Source of the DNA: JBGOUJ01 sp041477005
GTDB lineage: Bacteria; Acidobacteriota; Terriglobia; Bryobacterales; JACQDG01
Assembly: GCA_041477005.1 (NCBI GenBank)
Contig: JBGOUJ010000005.1
Coordinates: forward strand, 1 to 43,260
Direction of reading: 5' to 3'
DNA: 43,260 nucleotides
Shown here: piece by piece, positions 15,429 through 23,607 of the stretch
How positions within the stretch are numbered: position 1 is the stretch's first letter
How the letters are laid out: each line of letters begins with the position of its first letter
The notes under the pieces: model-generated
What the model was told of the DNA's origin: nothing
Databases searched by the model: none
Seen by the model: the letters and a program-made list of their open reading frames with translations, nothing else
Made by a program: the position numbers and the translations under genes

Positions 15429-16235
15429 CTATTGCGTTTCCGTCGTGTAGCGCGTGGCTCCGGAAGCGTCTGTCACCTGGTAGATGGTCGGCCCATCCAG
15501 CTTTCTCGGAGCCGGGGCGGGGGTCAGGGGGAAAGCGGTCTTGTAACGATCCCACAATTGGCTAACACGTCGGACATATCTCCTGGTTTCCCAGTAGGGC
15601 GGCACGCCCCCGAACCGATCGACCGCCCCTTCACCGGCGTTATAAGCCGCCAGGGAAAGGACCCATTTCTGCGGATCGCGGTCGTAGAGATCCATGAGGT
15701 AGCGGAGATACCGCACGCCGCCCTCAAGGTTCTCCGCCGGGTTGAACACGTGCTCGACCCCGAAGCGCCGGGCCGTGCGCGGCATCAACTGCATCAAACC
15801 GAGCGCCCCTTTCGGAGAGATCGCTCGCGGATTGTAATTGCTCTCCGCCTTGATGACCGCGTGCACAAAACCGGGCTGAATTCCATAATGCAGGGCCACC
15901 TGATTGACCAACTGGTCGAAGGAGAGATCGCTCGCCATGTAGACGGGCCGCGGCTGGTTCAGCGCCGGCTCGGAACTGGGATCGTGCGGCGCGACGACCG
16001 TCTCCTTGATCTCCCGCTCAGGCTGGTTGACCGGGGCAACGGGCTTCGCAGCCACGGCCTTGGAGGAAACCGGCCGGGTGTAACGCGTTAGCGGCACGCG
16101 GACCAGTTTTCCGGTGCGGGCGTCCACACCAACGGTATAAACCTTTCGTCCCGAGTCAGAGGCGGCCGTCGTATCGCCGGCCCACACCGGCGCCACGAGC
16201 AGGATCCCAAGCCAAATCCACCTGCATATCGCCAT
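15429..16235 (-). CDS. lytic transglycosylase (SLT domain)
   Basis: This enzyme cuts the glycan strand of peptidoglycan. The 268-residue product has a signal peptide (MAICRWIWLGILLVAPVWAG), a short linker, and an SLT domain at about 110-235. The catalytic Glu lies in VIKAESNYNP, and GALGLMQLMPRTA, NPAENLEGGVRYL and LAAYNAGEGAV follow as in SltY/MltC-type enzymes. The ATG at 16235 is preferred over the in-frame start 42 nt upstream because the signal peptide begins there and a TATATT box precedes it. It is the first gene of an operon with the AMIN-amidase, so glycan and peptide cleavage are co-produced. Confidence 0.88.
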   Translation of the reverse strand: MAICRWIWLGILLVAPVWAGDTTAASDSGRKVYTVGVDARTGKLVRVPLTRYTRPVSSKAVAAKPVAPVNQPEREIKETVVAPHDPSSEPALNQPRPVYMASDLSFDQLVNQVALHYGIQPGFVHAVIKAESNYNPRAISPKGALGLMQLMPRTARRFGVEHVFNPAENLEGGVRYLRYLMDLYDRDPQKWVLSLAAYNAGEGAVDRFGGVPPYWETRRYVRRVSQLWDRYKTAFPLTPAPAPRKLDGPTIYQVTDASGATRYTTETQ

Positions 16236-16243
16236 GAGTAAAC

Positions 16244-16249
16244 AATATA
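16244..16249 (-). promoter_or_regulatory. -10 element TATATT for the transglycosylase-amidase operon
   Basis: On the minus strand TATATT ends 8 nt before the ATG at 16235, with no Shine-Dalgarno sequence between them. A leaderless message is expected. Confidence 0.5.
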
Positions 16250-16298
16250 CCAGAAATTGTTTCTTCTGGCAATGCAAGGAGTTGCAGACTTTAATTCA

Positions 16299-16307
16299 TG
16301 TTATACT
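16299..16307 (+). promoter_or_regulatory. Extended -10 element TGTTATACT
   Basis: TGn followed by TATACT (16302-16307), 23 nt before the ATG at 16331. It serves the propeller-PHP gene and is back to back with the promoter of the divergent transglycosylase. Confidence 0.55.
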
Positions 16308-16330
16308 GCGGCCCCGTAAGGATTCGTACT

Positions 16331-19141
16331 ATGAGGCGCTCGTTGGTAGTACTAGCAGCGGTGGCCGGGGTGCTGGCCCTGGTAGCCTACCGGCCCAGCA
16401 GAACTGCGCAGAACGTGGCGCCCGCCCCGGAGCCGGTGCGGGCCCTGACTCTCGAGTTCGGCATCAAGGACGGCGCGGCCAGCCGCTGGGATGGCTCGGT
16501 GAGCCTCTCGACCGGCAGCATAGTCAAGATACGCGGCCACCACTTCACTGATAAAGAGCAAATAAATCAAGACCATAGCTGGCGGGCGGCGACTACCGAG
16601 TGGCCCGTCATGGCGGGCGGCCTGCACCCCAATGAGATGCCAGACCCCTATGCAACCCGGGTGTCCACTGTTGGGGTGACCGTCTATTACCAGGCGCCGG
16701 ACGATGCCGTGATGCGGGTGAAAACCACGCCTGGCGAGTTTGAATTCCAGCTCAAAGATGTACCGGAGTCGGCTCCGCTGCAATTGCTGGCCTCGAGAGT
16801 TCAGGTCTTTCGCGTTCCGGCACCGGACCAGATCACGGGCGCGGATTACGAAGATGACTATCCATCAGTGACGGTCGATAAGGCGGGAACGCCGTGGGTC
16901 GCCTGGGTCGGCTATCGGAACGAAGGCGACGAGGTCTTCTTGAAGCGGGCCGGCGGAGACCCGATGAAGGTGACGGAGCGAGCCGGCGACCTGTTCTCGA
17001 GTGCCGTGGGCGTGGACGGCCGCGGGCGGGTCTGGGTGATCTGGTCGGAGCGACAGGATGCCGACTGGCGCTTGATGGCCCGCAGCTACGACGGCAAGAC
17101 CTGGAGCCGTATCGAGCCGTTAACCGCGGGCCGCGGCAATAACCTGTTTCATCGCCTGACGGCCGATCCGCGCGGCAACCTGCATCTGGTCTGGCAGTCG
17201 TTTCGTGGGGGACATTCCGGCATTTACTTGAAGTCGCTGGCCGGCGACCGGTGGTCGGGCGAGATTGAGATGAGCGACCCGAAGCGGGATCCGCGAGCCA
17301 ATGACTGGAGTCCGGCGGTCGCCGCCGATCGCGCCGGCAACGTGTGGGTGGCCTGGGACAGCTACGCCGGCGGCAGCTACAACGTGCTGCTGCGGCCGGT
17401 GCGAAATGGGAAAGCCGGGGAGGTCATCCGGGTCAGCGACTCGCCCCGCTTCCACGCCCACGCCAGCCTGGCGGTAGACGATCGCGACCGCTTATGGGTG
17501 GCTTACGATGAGGCCGAAGAGAACTGGGCCAAGGACACCGGCTTTTTCCTGACCGGCGGCGCCGGCATTTACCAATCGCGCCGCATCCGCTGCGCGGTGT
17601 ACAGCGGCGGCAAATGGCGCGAGCCGCGGCGCGACGTAAACGACGCCGTGCCGCTGGGCATGCGCCGGTATGTCCAAACGCCGCGCCTGGTGGCCGGAGA
17701 CAAAGGTCACATGTGGGTGTTTTTCCGGCCGCGGACCTCAGCGATGCTGCCGCAGTCGCTCTGGGCGGCGGGTGGCAAATGGGAGGTAATGGCCACGTAT
17801 TACTCGGGCGACCGCTGGTCGCCGCCGGTGACCTTGCCGGAAAGCGTAGGGCGCAACGAGGGACCGTTCGATGCGGCAGCCGATGCGAGCGGTCGAGTCT
17901 GGGCCGCCTGGGTCACCGACCACCGGCTCTACGGGGGCCCGAATTTCGGCCATGTGCCGCAAAACAACGACATCTTGCTGGCGTCGCTCCCAGCCGGAAC
18001 CGGCGCTCCCGTCGAACTGGGCTCTCGCAACGCCGAGCCTCCCACTGCTGTTCCGGGCGAGCCCCGCGAAAGGGCCCAGCTCGCTGCGATCCGACAATAC
18101 ACCATCTCGGCAGGGGGCAAGACCTACAAGATCTATCGCGGCGACATGCACCGTCACACCGAAATCTCCCTCGACGGCGCGGGCGACGGCAGCCTGTTCG
18201 ACGCCTACCGCTACATGCTCGACGCGGCGGGCATGGACTGGTTCGTAGTCACCGATCACCAGTCGGGCAACGATCAGGAATACACGTGGTGGCGGATCGA
18301 AAAATCCGAGGACATGTTCCACGTGCCCGGCTTCTTCACCACGCTGTTCGGCTATGAGCGAAGCGTCAGTTATCCCAACGGCCACCGCAACGTGGTTTTC
18401 GCGCGGCGAGGCATCCGGACGCTGCCCATCGGGCCGGGCGAGCCCAAGGACCACACCGGGCCGATCCTCTTTCCCTACCTGCGAAAATACGGCGGCATCG
18501 CCTCCTCCCACACCTCCCATACAGGCATGGGCACCGACTGGCGCGACAACGATCCGGAGCTGGAGCCGATCGTGGAAATTTTTCAGGGCGCCCGGACCTC
18601 GGCCGAGCACGAGGGCGCGCCGCTCTCCCCGAGCGAGAAGCGGACCGATCTGTGGGCCGGGGGCTACCGGCCTCTCGGCTTCGTCTGGAACGCCTGGGCC
18701 AAGGGCTACAAGCTGGGCGTGCAGGCCAGCTCCGACCACACCTCGACCCACACGTCCTACGCCTGCATCCTCGCCGAAGACTACACCCGCGAAGGGTTAG
18801 TCGACGCCATGCGCCGCCGCCACACTTACGCCGCCACCAGCAACATCGTCCTGGATTTCCGCATGGAGGACGGCTCCGGCGCGCACCTCCAGGGCGACAT
18901 CTTTCGCTCGCGCGGCGCCCCGCAACTCGCGGTGAAAATCGCCGGCACCGCGTCGCTCGACAAGATCGACATCATCCGCGACAACCAGTACATCCACTCC
19001 CGGCCCGGCTCCGGCGAAACGGCGCAATTCGTCTACAAGGACAACAGTGCGACCCCAGGTGAGCACTACTACTATGTTAGGGTGCAGCAGAGGGACCGCA
19101 ACCTGGCTTGGTCGAGCCCGATCTGGGTCCGGCTGGAGTGA
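16331..19141 (+). CDS. exported beta-propeller protein fused to a PHP-type metallohydrolase domain
   Basis: The 936-residue product starts with a signal peptide or anchor (RRSLVVLAAVAGVLALVAY). Residues about 160-570 contain repeated blades with the pattern DxxGxxWVAW (AGTPWVAWVG, GRVWVIWSE, GNVWVAWDS, DRLWVAYDE, GRVWAAWV), like BNR/sialidase-type propellers. From about residue 600 a PHP-like domain begins with GDMHRHTEIS, then VTDHQSG, SSHTSHTG, EIFQGARTSAEHEG and SSDHTSTHTS. These supply the His/Asp/Glu residues expected for a metal site. The last 80 residues look like a beta-sandwich. A propeller joined to PHP is an unusual arrangement. A role in binding and cutting an external phosphoester or glycan is inference. 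ATG 16331 is preferred to 16298, which overlaps the -10 box. Confidence 0.75.
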   Translation: MRRSLVVLAAVAGVLALVAYRPSRTAQNVAPAPEPVRALTLEFGIKDGAASRWDGSVSLSTGSIVKIRGHHFTDKEQINQDHSWRAATTEWPVMAGGLHPNEMPDPYATRVSTVGVTVYYQAPDDAVMRVKTTPGEFEFQLKDVPESAPLQLLASRVQVFRVPAPDQITGADYEDDYPSVTVDKAGTPWVAWVGYRNEGDEVFLKRAGGDPMKVTERAGDLFSSAVGVDGRGRVWVIWSERQDADWRLMARSYDGKTWSRIEPLTAGRGNNLFHRLTADPRGNLHLVWQSFRGGHSGIYLKSLAGDRWSGEIEMSDPKRDPRANDWSPAVAADRAGNVWVAWDSYAGGSYNVLLRPVRNGKAGEVIRVSDSPRFHAHASLAVDDRDRLWVAYDEAEENWAKDTGFFLTGGAGIYQSRRIRCAVYSGGKWREPRRDVNDAVPLGMRRYVQTPRLVAGDKGHMWVFFRPRTSAMLPQSLWAAGGKWEVMATYYSGDRWSPPVTLPESVGRNEGPFDAAADASGRVWAAWVTDHRLYGGPNFGHVPQNNDILLASLPAGTGAPVELGSRNAEPPTAVPGEPRERAQLAAIRQYTISAGGKTYKIYRGDMHRHTEISLDGAGDGSLFDAYRYMLDAAGMDWFVVTDHQSGNDQEYTWWRIEKSEDMFHVPGFFTTLFGYERSVSYPNGHRNVVFARRGIRTLPIGPGEPKDHTGPILFPYLRKYGGIASSHTSHTGMGTDWRDNDPELEPIVEIFQGARTSAEHEGAPLSPSEKRTDLWAGGYRPLGFVWNAWAKGYKLGVQASSDHTSTHTSYACILAEDYTREGLVDAMRRRHTYAATSNIVLDFRMEDGSGAHLQGDIFRSRGAPQLAVKIAGTASLDKIDIIRDNQYIHSRPGSGETAQFVYKDNSATPGEHYYYVRVQQRDRNLAWSSPIWVRLE

Positions 19142-19169
19142 CCTCCGGGTGCTCTGTGGTGAAGAGCGC

Positions 19170-19652
19170 CTATTGCACCATCCTTCTCAGCTTGTCCAGG
19201 GCTTCCTTGGCCGGCCCGTAGCCGGGTTCGATCTCCAGAGCCTTGTTCCAGCATTCCCCAGCCCGCTTGTACATGTCCTTGGCGAAATAGACGCGGCCCA
19301 GATTGAACCACGGAAAGTGATAGGACTCGTAGCGCGGCGCGCGCGTGGCCTCCTCGAGCCACGGAATGGCATCGTCGTGCTTGCCCTTTTCTATCAGGTA
19401 GGCGCCGATGTCGTTATACGGGTTGCCGAAGCCCGGATCGATCGCGATGGCCCTCTTGCACTCGACGATGGCCTGGTCGAGCTTTCCCTGGAAGCGGTAG
19501 GTCCAGCCCAGAAACGTGTAGGCCTCGGCGGTCGGGTGCAGCTCGATCGAGCGCTTGTAGAGGCTCACCGCCAGATCGAGCTCTCCCTGCATTTGGAGCT
19601 GGTACGCCTTACGCCGCAGCTCCACCGCCATGTCGAAGCGAGCATCGCCCAT
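19170..19652 (-). CDS. tetratricopeptide repeat protein
   Basis: The 160-residue product is made almost wholly of TPR units: LRRKAYQLQMQGELDLAVSL, AEAYTFLGWTYRFQGKLDQA, GNPYNDIGAYLIEKGKHDDA and PWFNLGRVYFAKDMYKRAGE. Such repeats mediate protein contacts. There is no signal peptide, so it is probably cytoplasmic. The ATG at 19652 (MGDARFDMAVEL) is used; ATG 19631 is possible. Longer upstream extensions would run into the divergent galU gene. Its specific partner is unknown. Confidence 0.8.
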   Translation of the reverse strand: MGDARFDMAVELRRKAYQLQMQGELDLAVSLYKRSIELHPTAEAYTFLGWTYRFQGKLDQAIVECKRAIAIDPGFGNPYNDIGAYLIEKGKHDDAIPWLEEATRAPRYESYHFPWFNLGRVYFAKDMYKRAGECWNKALEIEPGYGPAKEALDKLRRMVQ

Positions 19653-19704
19653 CGCTCGTGTTGTAGCGCAGACCAGGGCCGGGACGCAAGACCCTCGGCC
19701 GATG

Positions 19705-19710
19705 CATACT
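19705..19710 (+). promoter_or_regulatory. -10-like element CATACT before galU
   Basis: CATACT ends 6 nt before the galU ATG at 19717, and no Shine-Dalgarno sequence lies between. It fits the leaderless pattern seen elsewhere in the window. Confidence 0.4.
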
Positions 19711-19716
19711 GTATCC

Positions 19717-20586
19717 ATGACTCCTCGCGTCCGCAAAGCTGTCTTCCCGGCGGCCGGCCTCGGCACCCGCTTCCTGCCCGTCACCAAGTCGCAGCCCAAG
19801 GAGATGCTGCCGCTCGTGGACAAGCCGATCATTCAATACGGCGTGGAAGAGGCTCTCGCCTCGGGCGTGGAGAACATCATCATCGTCACCGGCCGGGGCA
19901 AGCAGGCGATCGAGGATCATTTCGACGTCAGCTTCGAGCTGGAGTACCTGCTCGAGTCGCGGGGCAAGACCAAGGAGCTCGATCTGGTGCGGCGCGTGTC
20001 GGAGCTGATCCACGTCTCCTACGTCCGCCAGAAGGAAGCGCTCGGCCTGGGACACGCCGTGCTGGTGACCAAGGAGCTGGTCTCCGACGAGCCGTTCGCC
20101 GTAGTGCTGGCGGACGACGTGATCCTGAGCGAGCGCCCCTGCCTGCGGCAACTGCTGGACGTTTACGAGCAGAAGGGCTGCTCGGTGCTAGCGGTGATGG
20201 AAGTGCCCCCGGAGGAAACCTCTCGCTACGGCGTGATCGCCGCTGAGCCGGCCGGTGACCGGCTCTACCGCGTGAAGGACATGGTCGAGAAGCCTGCGGC
20301 CGGCAAGGCGCCGTCGAATCTCGCGATCATCGGCCGCTATGTCCTGACCCCGGAAATCTTCGCCGCCCTGGCCGCCACCAAGCCCGGCAGCATCGGCGAG
20401 ATCCAGCTCACCGACGGCATCCGCCAATTGCTGAGCCAGCAGCCGGTCTACGCCTGCCGTTTCGAAGGCGAGCGGTATGACGCCGGCGACCGTCTCGGCT
20501 TCCTGAAGGCCACCGTAGAGCTGGCCCTGCAGAGGGATGACGTGGGCCCGGATTTCCGGCGGTATCTCAGTTCGCTGAAGCTATGA
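19717..20586 (+). CDS. galU: UTP--glucose-1-phosphate uridylyltransferase
   Basis: GalU makes UDP-glucose from UTP and glucose-1-phosphate, the sugar donor for many envelope glycans. The 289-residue length fits the family. The nucleotide-binding start is FPAAGLGTRFLPVTKSQPKE, followed by MLPLVDKPIIQYGVEEA. Later come ALGLGHAVL, VVLADDVIL with the metal-binding Asp, YGVIAAEP, VEKP and GRYVLTPEIF, in family order. The ATG at 19717 is supported by the position of the nucleotide-binding loop and the -10 box just before it. The enzyme could feed the glycosyltransferases elsewhere in the window. Divergent from the TPR gene. Confidence 0.92.
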   Translation: MTPRVRKAVFPAAGLGTRFLPVTKSQPKEMLPLVDKPIIQYGVEEALASGVENIIIVTGRGKQAIEDHFDVSFELEYLLESRGKTKELDLVRRVSELIHVSYVRQKEALGLGHAVLVTKELVSDEPFAVVLADDVILSERPCLRQLLDVYEQKGCSVLAVMEVPPEETSRYGVIAAEPAGDRLYRVKDMVEKPAAGKAPSNLAIIGRYVLTPEIFAALAATKPGSIGEIQLTDGIRQLLSQQPVYACRFEGERYDAGDRLGFLKATVELALQRDDVGPDFRRYLSSLKL

Positions 20587-20751
20587 CCGGCCGCTTGACT
20601 ATACGCGGGCGCGCCACTGATACGGGAACCAGGCCGGGACGGGGCGGGCAAGGTCCTGGCCAAATTCAGCGGCGTCAGCAATGGAATTCGAGCAGGTGGT
20701 CCGGAGCCACGTCAGCCGCGTCGCCGACCTGAGTTTCCAGGCCCTCGAACC

Positions 20752-20760
20752 TGCTATAAT
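20752..20760 (+). promoter_or_regulatory. Extended -10 element TGCTATAAT
   Basis: A TGn plus perfect TATAAT (20755-20760) lies in the 217-bp galU to fmdB-like gap, 43 nt before the ATG at 20804. Transcription should start near 20767, giving a leader of about 37 nt with the Shine-Dalgarno AGGGAG at 20794-20799. This is one of the strongest promoters in the window and probably drives the fmdB-like and thrS genes. Confidence 0.7.
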
Positions 20761-20803
20761 CAACGGTCGAGTTGTTGTCTGACTCCATGGCAGAGGGAGT
20801 GGT

Positions 20804-21205
20804 ATGCCCGTTTACGAGTATGAGTGCTTCAAGTGCGGCACTCATTTCGATGAGATCCAAAAGTTTTCTGATGCGCCGGTCAAGAAACACGACGGCTGCG
20901 GGGGACGTGTGAAGCGTGTCCTCTCGGCCCCGGCGTTTCAGTTCAAAGGCTCGGGTTGGTACGTCACGGACTATGCCCGAAAAGGCTACTCAGACGACGC
21001 TAAGAAGGACGGCCCGCCCGAGTCGAAGACGGAAAGCAAGTCTGAGTCGAAGACAGAAAGCAAGTCCGAGTCGAAGACAGAAAGCAAGTCCGAGTCGAAG
21101 ACGGAAAGCAAGTCTGAGTCGAAGACGGAAAGCAAGAACGGGGGCGAAAAGACGGCCTCCGCCAAGAGCGAATCGAAGCCGGCCGAAAAGGCCAAGAAAT
21201 CCTAG
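20804..21205 (+). CDS. FmdB-like zinc ribbon protein with repetitive Ser/Lys/Glu tail
   Basis: FmdB-family proteins are small zinc-ribbon proteins, regulatory in some methylotrophs and otherwise of unknown role. The first 60 residues match: MPVYEYECFKCGTHFDEIQK and the ending SAPAFQFKGSGWYVTDYA. The usual four Cys are here C8, C11, H29 and C32 (HDGC replaces CPxC), so the metal site would be CCHC. The tail of about 70 residues is made of SKTESKSE repeats and is highly charged and probably disordered. The start is supported by AGGGAG 4 nt upstream. thrS follows after 16 nt. Confidence 0.82.
   Translation: MPVYEYECFKCGTHFDEIQKFSDAPVKKHDGCGGRVKRVLSAPAFQFKGSGWYVTDYARKGYSDDAKKDGPPESKTESKSESKTESKSESKTESKSESKTESKSESKTESKNGGEKTASAKSESKPAEKAKKS
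21020..21139 (+). repeat. 24-bp tandem repeat, five units
   Basis: Five head-to-tail 24-bp units begin gagtcgaagac at 21020, 21044, 21068, 21092 and 21116. They differ only at a few positions (a/g and c/t changes; the last unit ends aac). They encode the acidic and basic octapeptide repeats of the FmdB-like tail. Near identity implies recent slippage or recombination. Confidence 0.9.
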
Positions 21206-21221
21206 AGTTTCAGCGGTTCCT

Positions 21222-23156
21222 ATGGATTCGATACGGGTTCACCTTCCCGATGGCAGCGAGAAGTCTTTCCCCAAAGGGGTAACGCCTTTGGAGATCGCGC
21301 AGTCGCTCGGCCCGCGGCTGGCCCAAGCCGCCGTGGTGGCCAAGGCCAACGGCCGCCTGATCGATCTGAAGTGCCCGCTGGCCGAAGACACCCCGCTGCG
21401 GATTCTGACCAGCAAGGACCCCGAGACTCTGGAGGTCTACCGCCATTCGAGCGCCCACCTGCTGGCGGCCGCCGTGCTCGAGCTGTATCCGGAGACCAAG
21501 CTGGGGATCGGCCCGCCGACCGAAGAGGGCTTCTTTTACGACTTCCGGCGCGACACTCCGTTTACCCCGGACGACCTGGCCAAGATCGAGACCCGCATGC
21601 GGGAACTGGTCCAGCGCGACCTTCCCTTCGAGCGCGTGTGGCTGCCGCGCCAAGAGACCCTGCAAAAGTTCGCCGAAATGGGCGAGACGATGAAGTGCGA
21701 GCTGATCGAGGAGAAGGCCGAAGGCGACCAGGTCTCCTGCTACACCACCGGGCCCCATTTCATCGATTTCTGCCGCGGCCCCCACATCCCCTCGACCGGC
21801 AAGATCAAGGCTCTGAAGCTGCTCTCGATCGCCGGCGCCTACTGGAAGGGCGATGAGCGCAATGCGCGGATGCAGCGCATCTACGGCACCTCGTTCTTCA
21901 CCCAGCAGGAGCTGGACGCTTACCTGCACCGCATCGAAGAGGCCAAGAAGCGCGACCACCGCAAGCTCGGACCGGAACTCGATCTGTTCAGCATCCAGGA
22001 GGCGGCCGGCCCCGGATTGATCTTCTGGCATCCCAAGGGCGGCATCGTCCGCAAGGTCATGGAGGACTGGCTGCGCGACCAGTATCTGCGCCGCGGCTAT
22101 GGGCTGGTCTTCACGCCCCACGTGGCCCGCCAGGAGCTATGGAAGATCTCCGGGCACCTGAACTACTTCGCCGAAAACATGTTCGGCGCCATCGATCTCG
22201 ATGACGCCCCCTACCGCCTCAAGCCCATGAACTGCCCCGGCCACATCCTGATTTACAAGAGCCGGCTGCGCAGCTACCGCGATCTGCCCATCCGGCTCGG
22301 CGAGCTGGGGACCGTCTACCGCTACGAGCGCTCCGGCGTGATGCACGGCCTGCTGCGCGTCCGCGGCTTCACGCAGGACGACGCCCACATCTTCTGCACG
22401 CCCGCCCAGATCAAGGATGAGATCCTCGGCTGCATGGATTTCGCCCTCGACGTGCTCCGCACGTTCGGCTTCGACGAATACAAGGTCGAGCTTTCGACCT
22501 GGGACAAGGGCGCCAGCGGCAAGTACGACGGCGCTCCGGACCAATGGGAACTGGCGGAGAGCGCCCTGCTCGAAGCGCTGCAGCAGAGGGGCATCGAGGC
22601 CAAGGTCATGCCCGACGAGGCGGCGTTCTACGGCCCGAAAATCGACATCAAGCTGGTGGACGCGATCGGCCGGCTGTGGCAGCTCTCGACCGTGCAATTC
22701 GACTTCACCCTGCCGCGGCGCTTCGGCCTCGAATACATCGCCGAGGACGGCAAGGCGCACCAGCCGCTGATGGTCCACCGCGCGCTGCTCGGCTCGATCG
22801 AGCGTTTTTTTGGCGTGCTGGTCGAGCACTACGCCGGCGCTTTCCCGCTCTGGCTCGCGCCGGTGCAGGTGGCCGTCCTGCCCATCACCGACAAGCAGCT
22901 AGACTACGCCCGCTCGGTCGCCGACCGCCTGCGCGCCGCCGGGCTGCGCGTCGAGCTGGACTCCAGAAGCGAGAAGGTGAACCACAAAATCCGCGAAGCC
23001 CAGTTGCAGAAGATCCCGTACATGCTGGTGCTCGGGGCGCGCGAGGCTGAGAATCAGAAGGTATCGGTCCGCCACCGCAAAGACGGCGACCAGGGCGTAA
23101 GGTCCTTCGAAGAGTTCCTAGCAGAAGCCCAAAAGCTGATAGACTCGAAAAGTTGA
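21222..23156 (+). CDS. thrS: threonine--tRNA ligase
   Basis: ThrRS charges tRNA-Thr in the cytoplasm. The 644-residue product has a TGS domain (residues 1-62, VHLPDGSEKSFPKGVTPLEI). The editing domain contains HSSAHLLAAAV and the CRGPHIPSTG segment. The class II catalytic core includes KPMNCPGHILIYK with the zinc-binding Cys, RYERSGVMHGLLRVRGFTQD (motif 2) and HRALLGSIERFFGVLVEHYAG (motif 3). An anticodon-binding domain closes the protein. The ATG at 21222 fits the start of TGS; the open frame extends further upstream only as an overlap with the FmdB-like gene. infC, often the next gene, is not here. Confidence 0.95.
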   Translation: MDSIRVHLPDGSEKSFPKGVTPLEIAQSLGPRLAQAAVVAKANGRLIDLKCPLAEDTPLRILTSKDPETLEVYRHSSAHLLAAAVLELYPETKLGIGPPTEEGFFYDFRRDTPFTPDDLAKIETRMRELVQRDLPFERVWLPRQETLQKFAEMGETMKCELIEEKAEGDQVSCYTTGPHFIDFCRGPHIPSTGKIKALKLLSIAGAYWKGDERNARMQRIYGTSFFTQQELDAYLHRIEEAKKRDHRKLGPELDLFSIQEAAGPGLIFWHPKGGIVRKVMEDWLRDQYLRRGYGLVFTPHVARQELWKISGHLNYFAENMFGAIDLDDAPYRLKPMNCPGHILIYKSRLRSYRDLPIRLGELGTVYRYERSGVMHGLLRVRGFTQDDAHIFCTPAQIKDEILGCMDFALDVLRTFGFDEYKVELSTWDKGASGKYDGAPDQWELAESALLEALQQRGIEAKVMPDEAAFYGPKIDIKLVDAIGRLWQLSTVQFDFTLPRRFGLEYIAEDGKAHQPLMVHRALLGSIERFFGVLVEHYAGAFPLWLAPVQVAVLPITDKQLDYARSVADRLRAAGLRVELDSRSEKVNHKIREAQLQKIPYMLVLGAREAENQKVSVRHRKDGDQGVRSFEEFLAEAQKLIDSKS

Positions 23157-23183
23157 TTTATTGATTTGTCGATTTGTTGATTT
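23152..23183. repeat. TTGATTTG short tandem repeats after thrS
   Basis: Four near-identical 8-9-mers (gttgattta, ttgatttgt, cgatttgt, tgatttgg) begin in the thrS stop codon and end at the Shine-Dalgarno of the next gene. The AT-rich run contrasts with the GC-rich surroundings. The same motif, in both orientations, recurs at 30684-30720. Confidence 0.7.
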
Positions 23184-23193
23184 GGAGGAACCC

Positions 23194-23577
23194 ATGCGCA
23201 AGCTGGTTGGAATGCTTCTGGTCGGAGCGGTGCTGTTCGGAACCGGGATACTGGTGGGCCAGAAGATGGCGACCCCGAAGAAGACCTTGATCCACGCCTT
23301 CGCGTTTAAGCAGGTGGCGGGAACCACCCCGGCGCAGATGGACGAGCTGTGGACGGCTACTCGCAAGCTGGCCGGCTCGACTCACGAAATCAAAAGCATC
23401 TGGATGGGCAAGGTGGGGAACCGCGGAGATGACTGGCAGTATGGCGTGGTGATGGAGTTCGCCAACCAGGCGGCCGTGAAGAAGTACGCGGCCAGCCCAG
23501 CCCACGACGAGTGGAGCAAGGTCTACTCCAAGGTTCGCGTCGAAGGAACCAACACGCTGGACATTCAGGGCCAGTAG
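23194..23577 (+). CDS. Dabb (stress-responsive alpha/beta barrel) domain protein, exported
   Basis: The 127-residue product has an N-terminal anchor or signal (LVGMLLVGAVLFGTGILVG), then a dimeric A/B barrel domain from about residue 30. Landmarks are IHAFAFKQVAGTTPAQMDEL, YGVVMEFANQAAVKKYAASP and HDEWSKV. Dabb proteins form dimeric ferredoxin-like barrels; most have no known reaction. The start is supported by GGAGG at 23184-23188, 5 nt upstream. It lies between thrS and the GT21-type gene. Confidence 0.82.
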   Translation: MRKLVGMLLVGAVLFGTGILVGQKMATPKKTLIHAFAFKQVAGTTPAQMDELWTATRKLAGSTHEIKSIWMGKVGNRGDDWQYGVVMEFANQAAVKKYAASPAHDEWSKVYSKVRVEGTNTLDIQGQ

Positions 23578-23607
23578 CGGCGCCGTCGGCGCCAAGATGC
23601 CGGTCCG

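Noticed and set aside
21020..21139. Regular repeats that might suggest a CRISPR array
   Set aside because: The 24-bp units are directly adjacent with no spacers, and are in frame inside a protein gene.
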